A DNA stretch of 64,000 nucleotides from Desulfuromonadales bacterium (GTDB taxonomy: Bacteria; Desulfobacterota; Desulfuromonadia; Desulfuromonadales; BM103): the NCBI GenBank assembly GCA_014860225.1, contig JACZKE010000023.1, forward strand, positions 48,787-112,786, written 5' to 3'. The notes below the pieces were generated by a model. That model saw nothing but the letters and a program-made list of their open reading frames with translations. It searched no databases and was not told where the DNA came from. Below are positions 1-6,963 of the stretch, in pieces. How positions within the stretch are numbered: the stretch's first letter is position 1; each line of letters starts with the position of its first letter. The position numbers and the translations under genes were made by a program.

Positions 1-767
1 TCAAAGGCTCTTTTACCGGGGCAACCCAGACCAAACGCGGACTCTTCGAGGTTGCCGAAGGCGGCACGCTGCTACTTGATGAGGTCGGCAATATAAGTCT
101 GGCGACTCAGGCTAAACTACTGCGTGTTCTACAGGAGCGTGTTGTGACTCCAATCGGCGGCACCAAGCCTATTCCTATCGACATCCGTTTGGTTGCCGCC
201 ACCAATGCCAATCTGCGAGAAATGGTCAAGAAGGGGACCTTTCGCGATGATCTTTTTTTTCGCCTCAACATCATTCCAATTGAACTACCACCCTTAAGAG
301 AGCGCAAAGGTGATCTGATGCTGTTGGCCAGCCAGTTTCTCAAACGGTTTGCAGAGGAGAACGGCAAGGAGATTCGAGGTTTCAGCCCAGAAGTGATTGA
401 ACAGCTCGAACATTACAGCTTCCCCGGCAATGTTCGTGAATTGGAAAATATAATCGAACGGGCTGTAGTCCTCTCGCATTCAGATCTCCTTCATCGACAG
501 GACCTGGAAATGCCGGGAGACGATCATTCCTCTGCCTTATCTTCCGACCAGTCTGTTCCTTGCGATGCCAACGAATTGAAAGAGCGCAAACGCTTGCTGC
601 GTGAAGAAGCTGTCGTGCCGCTGGAGCGGGCCTTTTTGTTGAACGCTATGGATCGCAATGACTGGAATATCACCAGGGCCGCAGAAGAAGTTGGCATGCA
701 GCGTCCGAACTTCCAGGCGATGCTTAAAAAACTGGGTATCAGCAGTCGCACACGAATAATGGAGTAG
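1..767 (+). CDS. NtrC-family sigma-54-dependent response regulator, C-terminal part (5' truncated by window)
   Basis: The frame is open from the first base (codons from base 3), so this is the tail of a longer gene. The visible part starts in the AAA+ domain at GSFTGA, the sigma-54 contact loop (usually GAFTGA), and continues with Walker B LLLDEVG, the sensor segment AATNANL, FFRLN and PPLRERKGD, then PGNVRELEN. A Fis-type helix-turn-helix closes the protein (ITRAAEEVGMQRPNFQAMLKKLG). Proteins of this build activate RNA polymerase carrying sigma-54 after phosphorylation of an N-terminal receiver, which would lie outside the window. A good -24/-12 promoter and two matching dyads lie downstream, before the respiratory operon, so that operon is the likely target. 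The family is certain; the target is inferred. Confidence 0.93.
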   Translation, partial: KGSFTGATQTKRGLFEVAEGGTLLLDEVGNISLATQAKLLRVLQERVVTPIGGTKPIPIDIRLVAATNANLREMVKKGTFRDDLFFRLNIIPIELPPLRERKGDLMLLASQFLKRFAEENGKEIRGFSPEVIEQLEHYSFPGNVRELENIIERAVVLSHSDLLHRQDLEMPGDDHSSALSSDQSVPCDANELKERKRLLREEAVVPLERAFLLNAMDRNDWNITRAAEEVGMQRPNFQAMLKKLGISSRTRIME

Positions 768-854
768 TCGAGAGAAATGACTTTCCATGATTATCCTTTC
801 TCATAGAGCCTTTCCAGCCGGTTTCCGGCAAAAAATATAAAAAATAACCGTACT

Positions 855-871
855 GTATATTTAGGTTATAC
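855..871. promoter_or_regulatory. Candidate activator site 1 (dyad GTATA-N7-TATAC)
   Basis: A perfect 5-bp inverted repeat GTATA/TATAC with a 7-bp T-rich centre. The same architecture recurs at 956-972. Both lie upstream of a -24/-12 promoter, as expected for enhancer sites bound by dimers of a sigma-54 activator. Binding by the gene product ending at 767 is inferred. Confidence 0.45.
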
Positions 872-955
872 ATCCCCTTTCCGGTTAAAAAAGCCAGTCT
901 TTCAAGGACTTGGCAGCCAATCCGGACGGAATCCACTCTCAACTCAGCTTGTTGC

Positions 956-972
956 GTATATTAGTTTTATAC
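956..972. promoter_or_regulatory. Candidate activator site 2 (dyad GTATA-N7-TATAC)
   Basis: Second copy of the dyad seen at 855-871. Here the arms extend to 6 bp (CGTATA/TATACG, 955-973) with the same 7-bp spacing. Its centre is about 107 bp upstream of the -24 element at 1070, a normal enhancer distance. The rest of 768-1141 holds no gene that I can support. Confidence 0.48.
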
Positions 973-1067
973 GTATTCCTTCCTTTCTGAAGTTACACCT
1001 TATCTATAACCATGAAAAAATCTCACAAAAACAAGGGGTTAAGCGCATAATTAGGAAAATTTAAAAA

Positions 1068-1083
1068 TTGGTATGGCTGATGC
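1068..1083 (+). promoter_or_regulatory. Candidate sigma-54 (-24/-12) promoter of the respiratory operon
   Basis: TTGG at 1068-1071 and TGC at 1081-1083 place the invariant GG and GC exactly 10 bases apart, as in the consensus TGGCAC-N5-TTGC. Transcription would start near 1095, about 47 bases before the first gene at 1142. The sigma-54 activator gene immediately upstream and the two dyads support the call. Confidence 0.55.
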
Positions 1084-1141
1084 AGTATCCCTATAACAAG
1101 AGCGAATTCTACGAATCAAGGTTAACAGGAAGGAGGCCGTT

Positions 1142-1366
1142 ATGAAGACAATGAGAATGTTGATATCGATGGTGGCTGGCAGTGCTTCTGTTGCTTATGC
1201 GGCAACAGGGACACAGGGCGAGGGTGCAGGAATTCTGGCCTATTTCTTTGTAGGATTTTTTGCCTTGATCATTGTGACCCAATTGGTGCCGGCGATGATC
1301 CTCTTTTTCGGACTGGTGAAGGGATTGCTGTCCCGCCCGGAAAAAACTGCGGTGAAAGCAGACTAA
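1142..1366 (+). CDS. Small signal-peptide/transmembrane protein A (respiratory operon)
   Basis: 74 residues, started at an ATG with a strong AAGGAGG site 7 bases upstream. The N-terminus reads as a cleavable signal ending near AYA-A (residues 1-20). A single long hydrophobic segment follows (about 29-60), with the core VGFFALIIVTQLVPAMILFF, and then a basic tail. It is clearly paralogous to the protein at 1870-2112: both have a signal peptide, a short Gly/Ser linker, IVxxQLxPxILL and a GLxKG/GLFKG tail. I do not recognise a named family. By position and size it could be an accessory subunit of the membrane quinol oxidoreductase encoded downstream, in the way small HmcD-like proteins sit in Hmc/Tmc complexes. 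That role is inference. Confidence 0.75.
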   Translation: MKTMRMLISMVAGSASVAYAATGTQGEGAGILAYFFVGFFALIIVTQLVPAMILFFGLVKGLLSRPEKTAVKAD

Positions 1367-1375
1367 ATGGGACCA

Positions 1376-1398
1376 GCCCCTGGATTTGAACCAGGGGC
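1376..1398 (+). other. Intercistronic hairpin
   Basis: Perfect 8-bp stem GCCCCTGG/CCAGGGGC with a 7-base loop, ten bases after the stop of the first small gene. No T-run follows, so it looks more like an mRNA stability or processing element than a terminator. Confidence 0.45.
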
Positions 1399-1424
1399 GG
1401 TCGGGTCTTGGGTAGGAGAGAAAA

Positions 1425-1838
1425 ATGACAATGCATATGCCAGGACTACTCATCGCAGATGAAGACGTGTTGACCAGGAAACGCATGGCAGACTTGTTCA
1501 TCAATGCCGGCTACCAGGTGACAGTGACCAATTCGGCAGCCGGAGTTCTCTATGGGATCCTCAAAAAAACAGCTCAGGTGGTTTTGTTGAGTACCAGGTT
1601 TGATGAACTGCTGGCAACGGAACTGATTCCGATTCTGAAAAAATGCAATCGCAATCTGACCATCATTCTGGTTGCCAGTGAACTGCCCCTGACACTGATC
1701 CGCAAAGCGCGCAGCGAGGGCATTTTTTACCATGCACTTAAGCCGAACCGTCCCGGCGATGAAGAAGAGTTGCGACAGGCTGTTAAATGCGCATTCGAAA
1801 AGTTGACTCACAATCCTGCAGGCGAGTGGCTGCAATGA
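1425..1838 (+). CDS. Stand-alone degenerate receiver (pseudo-receiver) protein
   Basis: 137 residues, started at the ATG six bases after TAGGAGAG. The whole protein matches a CheY-like receiver in length and strand pattern: an acidic pocket near residues 12-14 (ADED), then the third strand VVLL, the fourth strand IILVAS, and the conserved lysine before proline (ALKP, K106). The phospho-acceptor aspartate that should follow VVLL is a serine (VVLLSTRF, S56), and the -MP- after it is missing. Phosphorylation by the usual route is therefore unlikely. There is no output domain. It sits between two paralogous small membrane proteins in a respiratory operon, an uncommon place for a receiver. It may act as a protein-protein adaptor; function unknown. 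Confidence 0.75.
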   Translation: MTMHMPGLLIADEDVLTRKRMADLFINAGYQVTVTNSAAGVLYGILKKTAQVVLLSTRFDELLATELIPILKKCNRNLTIILVASELPLTLIRKARSEGIFYHALKPNRPGDEEELRQAVKCAFEKLTHNPAGEWLQ

Positions 1839-1869
1839 CCTGTGGGATCACAAACTGACGGAGGAAATC

Positions 1870-2112
1870 ATGAAAAAGTACAGAAGTTTATTAATGGCGA
1901 CGTCGATGCTAATGCTCATGGCAGGCCCTGCTTTTGCCGTGGATACGAGCAAAACTTACTCAAGTGGAATTCTGGTCGGGTGCTTTCTGGCCTTTTGCGG
2001 TCTGATCGTTGTTGTGCAACTGATGCCGACGATCCTGCTCCTGGTCGGTTTTGTCAGAGGTCTGTTTAAGGGTACCGCCAAACAAGCAAGTCGCTATGGC
2101 AGCAAAGGCTAA
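1870..2112 (+). CDS. Small signal-peptide/transmembrane protein A' (paralogue of 1142-1366)
   Basis: 80 residues. GGAGGAAATC before the ATG is a good ribosome site. A signal peptide ends near AFA (residues 1-23), followed by one transmembrane segment (about 33-65) with VVVQLMPTILLLVGF. The similarity to the protein at 1142-1366 extends over the whole length, so the pair arose by duplication with the pseudo-receiver gene between them. The C-terminus is basic (KGTAKQASRYGSKG) and probably cytoplasmic. No known domain is recognised. The gene is co-transcribed with the cytochrome, Fe-S and NrfD genes, so an accessory role in that complex is the simplest inference. Confidence 0.75.
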   Translation: MKKYRSLLMATSMLMLMAGPAFAVDTSKTYSSGILVGCFLAFCGLIVVVQLMPTILLLVGFVRGLFKGTAKQASRYGSKG

Positions 2113-2156
2113 GCATTGTCAGGTTAACGCCCTGTCTTGCACAAAAGGAGAAGAAA

Positions 2157-2327
2157 ATGGTCACCCAAATACTCGAAAAAATTGGTGAGGTGCACAGTGT
2201 TTATACCCTGGTGGATTTTTACCAGTACATCAAGGGCGTCGAATATCTCATCTGTGTCGCGTTCTTCATCGCTTTCCCGATGTTCTACAAGTATGTGAAC
2301 GAGAAGCCCGGTGAGGTCAATAAATGA
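2157..2327 (+). CDS. 56-residue single-span membrane protein (respiratory operon)
   Basis: A short gene that is easily overlooked. The ATG at 2157 follows AAAAGGAGAAGAA, and the frame closes at TGA 2325-2327, 42 bases before the next gene. The protein starts MVTQILEKIGEV and has an amphipathic N-terminal half. One hydrophobic span follows (about 31-44, YLICVAFFIAFPMF), then a charged tail ending in PGEVNK. Its size, topology and position just before a cytochrome/Fe-S/NrfD set recall the tiny HmcD-type subunits of Hmc/Tmc complexes. No sequence relation can be claimed from this window alone. Confidence 0.65.
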   Translation: MVTQILEKIGEVHSVYTLVDFYQYIKGVEYLICVAFFIAFPMFYKYVNEKPGEVNK

Positions 2328-2369
2328 GAATGCCGTCTGGCACTCATTCATAGTAAAGGAGAGAGAACC

Positions 2370-2885
2370 ATGAGCGCGAAGCAAGTCTTGACCACCTTGA
2401 TGATGGCACTGGTACTCGTTGCGACGGGCAGCCTGACCCAGGCCGCGGATATGCCTGAGCAAGCGTCGCTCGACACCTTGGCCAAGCTGTTCGATGGTGT
2501 CGAGTTTGACCATGCCATGCATACCGACCTGGGCGAGGATTGTTCCGCCTGTCATCATCACACTACCGGGACAGGTACGACCGACGAGCGTTGCATTAGT
2601 TGCCATGCTGACAGCGACGAAGTTGCATCCGTTGCTTGCAACGCCTGTCACGTCGCTGATCCGTTTTCTGCTGAGTACATTAACCGGAAGTCTTTGAACC
2701 TCTACCAGTATCATGTTGATATGCCGGGATTGAAGGCTGCCTATCACTGGAACTGTGTCGGTTGTCATGAGGCGATGGACGGCCCGACCGGCTGCCAGGA
2801 CTGCCATGCCAGGACGGCAGAGGGAGACGATTTTTATCGCGCAGATGCGTCTGATACCTCGACATCCGGCAAGGGCGGGCACTGA
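2370..2885 (+). CDS. Periplasmic pentaheme c-type cytochrome (Cbc/c3-c7-like)
   Basis: 171 residues with a signal peptide ending near QAA (1-25). Five CXXCH sites bind heme covalently: CSACH, CISCH, CNACH, CVGCH and CQDCH. Several extra histidines (AMHTD, CHHH, YHVD, YHWN) could be axial ligands, giving a class III/c7-like fold. The gene precedes a Fe-S ferredoxin subunit and an NrfD subunit. This three-subunit order matches menaquinol oxidoreductase complexes such as Geobacter Cbc4 (CbcSTU), so the cytochrome would be the periplasmic electron exit or entry site. A strong AAAGGAGAG site supports the start. The assignment to that particular complex is by gene order, not by alignment. Confidence 0.9.
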   Translation: MSAKQVLTTLMMALVLVATGSLTQAADMPEQASLDTLAKLFDGVEFDHAMHTDLGEDCSACHHHTTGTGTTDERCISCHADSDEVASVACNACHVADPFSAEYINRKSLNLYQYHVDMPGLKAAYHWNCVGCHEAMDGPTGCQDCHARTAEGDDFYRADASDTSTSGKGGH

Positions 2886-2943
2886 GGACTGTTGGTTTTG
2901 AGTTAATAATTGCGGATCAGAATTCAGTATAAGGAGAGTCGTT

Positions 2944-3900
2944 ATGAGTGGAATCAGTCGACGGAGATTTCTTGCTGCCAGTGTAGCAGGATGTGCCGCC
3001 ACAACCCTGGCCGGACCGAAAAAGGCCCTGGCGGCCGGATCATTTACCGGCTACTCGGATGGTATGGGTGTGTTGGTGGATTTGACCCGTTGCATCGGCT
3101 GCCGCAGCTGCGAGGCCGCTTGCAACAAGGAACAGAACCTGCCTGCCCCGGATCGGCCATTTGATGACCAGACGGTCTTTGATGAAACCTTCCACGGCGG
3201 CAAGCAGAAGCGGCGTCCGGATGAAAACGCCTATACGGTGGTTAATCGCTATAACCCGGAGAGCAGTGATCATCCCCTCTTTCGTAAGGTGCAATGCAAT
3301 CATTGTAATGAGCCGGCCTGCCTTAGCTCCTGTTTTGTCAACGCTTACACCAAGACCAAGGAAGGCGCCGTGGTCTATAATCCCAAGGTGTGCGTCGGTT
3401 GCCGGAACTGCATGATTGCCTGCCCATTCAATATTCCTGGCTACAGTTACTCAAGTGCCTTCGATCCGGTCGTCAAGAAGTGCATTTTCTGCCACGAAAC
3501 CAGGCTGAAGAACGGCCTGCCGCCGGCCTGCGTCGATATCTGCCCGCAGGAAGCCTTGACCTTCGGCAAGCGCAGAGATCTCCTCAAAATTGGCAACCAG
3601 CGTATCCAGACCCATCCGGGCCGCTACGTCGATCATATCTATGGTGAAAAGGAATTGGGAGGAACCAGTTGGATGTACCTGTCGTCAGTGCCTTTTGAAG
3701 AAGTCGGTTTTGACCCGAATCCGGGGAACGAACCAATCATCAACAACGTCAAGGATTTCCTCGGAACCGTGCCGATGGTATTGGCAATCTGGCCGGCAAT
3801 GTTTACCGGCTTCCATCTCCTGGCAAAAAAAAGGGACGGTCACGATGACCACGATCAAGACGCCGACCAGCATAACGGCGAGGAGGGAGGCGAACAATGA
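2944..3900 (+). CDS. Tat-exported four-cluster ferredoxin subunit of NrfD-type quinol oxidoreductase (DmsB/HybA-like)
   Basis: 318 residues. The twin-arginine signal SRRRFLAAS (residues 5-13) sends the folded protein out of the cytoplasm. Cysteine groups for four [4Fe-4S] clusters are visible: CIGCRSCEAAC (from residue 50), CNHCNEPACLSSC, CVGCRNCMIAC and CIFC...CVDIC. A C-terminal hydrophobic span (FLGTVPMVLAIWPAMFTGF, about 275-293) followed by a basic and then His/Asp-rich tail anchors it in the membrane, as in HybA. It would pass electrons between the NrfD quinone site and the pentaheme cytochrome. The stop codon overlaps the NrfD start (ATGA), so translation is coupled. Confidence 0.92.
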   Translation: MSGISRRRFLAASVAGCAATTLAGPKKALAAGSFTGYSDGMGVLVDLTRCIGCRSCEAACNKEQNLPAPDRPFDDQTVFDETFHGGKQKRRPDENAYTVVNRYNPESSDHPLFRKVQCNHCNEPACLSSCFVNAYTKTKEGAVVYNPKVCVGCRNCMIACPFNIPGYSYSSAFDPVVKKCIFCHETRLKNGLPPACVDICPQEALTFGKRRDLLKIGNQRIQTHPGRYVDHIYGEKELGGTSWMYLSSVPFEEVGFDPNPGNEPIINNVKDFLGTVPMVLAIWPAMFTGFHLLAKKRDGHDDHDQDADQHNGEEGGEQ

Positions 3901-5237
3901 AAATGCTACTTGAATGTGGGGCAAAACCGGTTGATTCCCACGTTGACGAAAAGACCGAGAAGTCCTGGTCGTTTATGCGGAAAATGCTGTTTGGGCTGAC
4001 CCCCGGTCAATACCTCGGGCAGGCTCTGCGTAATCCATTCAACTGGATCCTGGGCATCATCTTTGCTATTGGTCTGCCGCTGATCGCCTATCGCTTCCTG
4101 TTCGGTCTCAGCGTGGTGACCCACGGTTCCAACGACTACCCCTGGGGCTTGTTCCTTGGCTTCGGCCTGTTTGCCATGGTGCCCCTTTCTGCTTCCGGGT
4201 TCATGCTCGGAACGGCGGTCGAAATCTTCGGCCGGCATGATTTTAAGCCGATTGAACGGCTGGCTTTACTTAACGGCCTGCTCGGATACCTTTTTGCCGT
4301 TATTTATCTGATGGTCGACCTCGGCCAGCCGTGGCGCCTGCCTTACCCGATGGTGGTCTCGTTTGGCCCGGCGGCCGTACTGTTTCTGGTTGCCTGGCAT
4401 GTGGCGACCTACCTGTCGGTGCAGGTTGCCGAAGTTTCGGTGTCATTTTTCGAGTGGATCGGCTGGCTGGGGGGCAAGCGCTACATCAAAAAGATCACTA
4501 TCGGCCTGACCGTGGCCGGCATTATCCTTTCAACCCTGCACCAGGGTGCTCTGGGGGCGCTCTTCAGCTACGCGCCAGGCAAGGTGCACCCGCTCTGGTA
4601 CTCGGCGTCCTTTCAGTGGATTCTCTTCTTCTGTTCGGCAATTCCGGCTGGCCTTTGCATGGTGATTGTTGTCAGCACCGTGGTCAAGAAGACCATGGCC
4701 TGGCGTTGCGACGCCAACTTTCTCGATAATCTCGATCGCTGCACTCTCGGTTTGGCCAAAGGCGCCAGCATGGGGCTGATCACTTACCTGGCCATCAAGC
4801 TGATCAGTGTTGCCCATGACAACGAGTGGGGTTACCTGACAACAGGTTGGGGAACCTGGTTCCTGCTGGAGATGGCCGTTGGTGTGGTGTTGCCGATCAT
4901 GCTCTTTGCTTATGCAATACGCCACAACTTCGTCGGTCTGGCCAGGTTCGGTGCCGGTATCACCGTCTTCGGGATTATCCTGAATCGTTTGAATACGGCA
5001 CTCATCACTTTCAACTGGCAGCTTTACCAGGAAATTCCACATATCTTTGAAGTAATCATTTCCGTGACCATCTTTGCGGTTTACGTGGTGGTCTATCGTT
5101 TCATTCTCTACCGCCTGCCGATTCTCTTCGTATGGAAAGAACAACCGCAGGAAGCTCTTGCCACGGAAGCAGTCAAGGCGGCACCGATACGGACAACACC
5201 GTCTCCGGCCGGTGCCATGTATCGCAAGATGGATTAA
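3897..5237 (+). CDS. NrfD/PsrC-family integral membrane quinol-oxidising subunit
   Basis: 446 residues with about ten hydrophobic helices, beginning near NPFNWILGIIFAIGLPLIAYRFLFG. Members of this family (NrfD, PsrC, HybB, DmsC-like) bind menaquinol in the membrane and pass electrons to the partner ferredoxin subunit. The gene overlaps the ferredoxin gene by four bases and has GGAGG upstream. Together with the pentaheme cytochrome it makes a three-subunit Cbc4-like complex. At 446 residues it is nearer to HybB/CbcU-type members than to the shorter NrfD of about 320. Direction of electron flow cannot be told from sequence. Confidence 0.9.
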   Translation: MKMLLECGAKPVDSHVDEKTEKSWSFMRKMLFGLTPGQYLGQALRNPFNWILGIIFAIGLPLIAYRFLFGLSVVTHGSNDYPWGLFLGFGLFAMVPLSASGFMLGTAVEIFGRHDFKPIERLALLNGLLGYLFAVIYLMVDLGQPWRLPYPMVVSFGPAAVLFLVAWHVATYLSVQVAEVSVSFFEWIGWLGGKRYIKKITIGLTVAGIILSTLHQGALGALFSYAPGKVHPLWYSASFQWILFFCSAIPAGLCMVIVVSTVVKKTMAWRCDANFLDNLDRCTLGLAKGASMGLITYLAIKLISVAHDNEWGYLTTGWGTWFLLEMAVGVVLPIMLFAYAIRHNFVGLARFGAGITVFGIILNRLNTALITFNWQLYQEIPHIFEVIISVTIFAVYVVVYRFILYRLPILFVWKEQPQEALATEAVKAAPIRTTPSPAGAMYRKMD

Positions 5238-5240
5238 AAA

Positions 5241-5275
5241 ATGACCGCGGGGCTGGAGATCGGTCCCGCGGTCAT
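5241..5275 (+). other. Intercistronic hairpin after nrfD
   Basis: Perfect 11-bp stem ATGACCGCGGG/CCCGCGGTCAT with a 13-base loop, directly after the NrfD stop. No T-run follows. It could stabilise the upstream mRNA or partly attenuate transcription of the diheme HAMP gene, setting structural subunits apart from the downstream genes. Confidence 0.5.
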
Positions 5276-5299
5276 AAGATAAAGACAAGGAGGTTCGCC

Positions 5300-6145
5300 A
5301 TGCTCAGCAGCATTAACAGTCGTGCAATAGTCCCGGTTGCCTGCGCTGTTACCGGATTTGTCATCGCCTGCTGTGTGCTTCTGTATACCTTTGTTAAAGA
5401 TGACCTCATCAAGGGTGAGATACAACATGCGGCCGACCTTTCGGACACCATAATCAAGTCAACCCGTTATGCGATGCTCCATGATGATCGGGAAAGCTTA
5501 AGCAATATTATCAACAGCATCGGAGAACAGAATCTGGTAGAGCATGTAAGAATTTTCAATAAAAAGGGACTGATCATGTTTTCCCCTGACAGCCAGGAGG
5601 TCAGCCAGTTTATCGATAAATCAGCGGCAGGCTGTACTGAATGCCACGCCGGGCCCGAGCCGAAGCGCAGCCTTGGCACCATGGCCAAGGCCCGTCAGTT
5701 TACGAACAACGCCGGAAGCGATGTCCTGGCGATCACGGCGCCGTTCTATAATGAACCGGAATGTTTCAATGCCGCCTGCCACTTTCATGATCCCGAACAA
5801 AGCCTGCTCGGGACTCTTGATATAGGCGTCTCCCAGGATCCTCTCAAGAGGACTCTTGGCCAAATACAGAACCGCATGATCATGTTTAGTGCAATGGTGC
5901 TTGTCCTTACCGTTGGCGCTGTCTGTTCCCTCCTCTATCGCCAGGTGTTTTTACCGATCAAACAACTTGCTGACTTTACCGAAGATTCATCTGGTGATAC
6001 TCTGAGTGATGAATTCCCCGAAGTCAGCGGTGAAGTCGCCCGGTTGGCAAATGCCTTTCAGAAGATGACCAGGCGCGTGCGGGAGCTTGAAGGCCAGCTC
6101 CAGAAAAAAGAACGCGAAGCCATCCCGCCGGACTCGTTGCCCTGA
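5300..6145 (+). CDS. Membrane HAMP protein with diheme c-type periplasmic sensor domain and no output domain
   Basis: 281 residues from the ATG at 5300, which follows CAAGGAGGTTCGCC; a longer reading back to 5132 would overlap NrfD and lacks this site. Order: transmembrane helix 10-32, periplasmic domain about 33-190, second helix about 193-213, HAMP-like segment 214-265, short charged coil to the end. The periplasmic part has two heme motifs, CTECH (112-116) and the less usual CX4CH form CFNAACH (155-161). This is the architecture of redox- or ligand-sensing heme domains of delta-proteobacterial kinases and chemoreceptors, but kinase, cyclase and chemotaxis domains are all absent. It may signal through a partner or serve as an electron-transfer or assembly subunit of the adjacent complex. 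Confidence 0.8.
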   Translation: MLSSINSRAIVPVACAVTGFVIACCVLLYTFVKDDLIKGEIQHAADLSDTIIKSTRYAMLHDDRESLSNIINSIGEQNLVEHVRIFNKKGLIMFSPDSQEVSQFIDKSAAGCTECHAGPEPKRSLGTMAKARQFTNNAGSDVLAITAPFYNEPECFNAACHFHDPEQSLLGTLDIGVSQDPLKRTLGQIQNRMIMFSAMVLVLTVGAVCSLLYRQVFLPIKQLADFTEDSSGDTLSDEFPEVSGEVARLANAFQKMTRRVRELEGQLQKKEREAIPPDSLP

Positions 6146-6210
6146 TTTTATCAGACGTTTTACTGACTCCGCTTTACCATTCTTCTGCGGGTAGGCAGAA
6201 GGAGATGACA

Positions 6211-6735
6211 ATGAGCCAGGTGGAGCCACAATTTGATGTGCAGCAACTGCCGGGACGCGAAGTTCTCAGGCAAAAGATCGAGGCTCGCATCCGGCACCTT
6301 GAAAGGGCTTCCGGAAACGGTCTCTGGTCCATGGTCCTGTTCCTCCTGGTCAGCTATTTTGCTTTTGATGGTTTCGCAATCCTCCCCGACCTCAGCGATG
6401 ATGCCCGCAGAATGCTTGGTGCGCCACCGCCGGGAGAAATGATCAGTCTTGCACTGGTGGTTTACGCATTCTCCAGCATTGTTCGCACCCTTGCCCGTAT
6501 GAGCCGTAATATCAAGCCCTATACGGGTTTGATGCACGCCGCGTTTTTTACTGCCTTCTATACGTTCTACCAACTGTCCGGAGTACTGCAGGATAATTTC
6601 TGGGCGGTTTTTTTTGCCGGGATCAGTGTCATGGGGCTGGATAATTACTACCTCTGGTCACACAGCAATGAAGCCGTTCGCAAAGAGCGTGCTTTGCTTG
6701 AGAGTATGCGGAGGGGTGGAGAGAATATTCAGTGA
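6211..6735 (+). CDS. Unknown membrane protein, last gene of respiratory operon
   Basis: 174 residues. Two ATGs are possible: 6205 abuts the AAGGAG site, whereas 6211 has a normal 6-base spacing and is preferred. An N-terminal charged helix (EVLRQKIEARIRHLERA) is followed by hydrophobic segments LWSMVLFLLVSYFAFDGF, MISLALVVYAFSSIV, GLMHAAFFTAFYTFYQLSG and FWAVFFAGISVMGL, so about four spans, with a charged C-terminus. I do not recognise the family. Position directly after the diheme HAMP gene suggests co-function with the NrfD complex. Confidence 0.7.
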   Translation: MSQVEPQFDVQQLPGREVLRQKIEARIRHLERASGNGLWSMVLFLLVSYFAFDGFAILPDLSDDARRMLGAPPPGEMISLALVVYAFSSIVRTLARMSRNIKPYTGLMHAAFFTAFYTFYQLSGVLQDNFWAVFFAGISVMGLDNYYLWSHSNEAVRKERALLESMRRGGENIQ

Positions 6736-6963
6736 AAGAGGCGGAAACCCAGGTAGGGGCAGATGACTGCAGGTTCTGACTTCCGTTAACCGCAACCTGA
6801 CCTGACACACGCGACTGGTTAAACTTGCAGGTTGCAAAGATTATCAACCCGGATTCAGGGTTATCAGACATACTTTAAAGTGAGAGAACAAGCTCTGCTG
6901 TACCGTTACCATCAATCATGATATTTTGTCCTTGAGCTTTATCGGCATCTTCTCGTCGACCGC

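Noticed and set aside
1064-1080. TTGGT half-site resembling the GntR operator
   Set aside because: Only one half is present; the sequence is better explained as the -24 part of a sigma-54 promoter.
2124-3002. 292-codon minus-strand open frame over the cytochrome gene
   Set aside because: The plus strand has five CXXCH motifs, a signal peptide and a ribosome site; the antisense frame shows no domain.
5132-5299. Longer N-terminus for the diheme HAMP protein
   Set aside because: It overlaps nrfD, spans the intercistronic hairpin and lacks a ribosome site; the ATG at 5300 has AAGGAGG.
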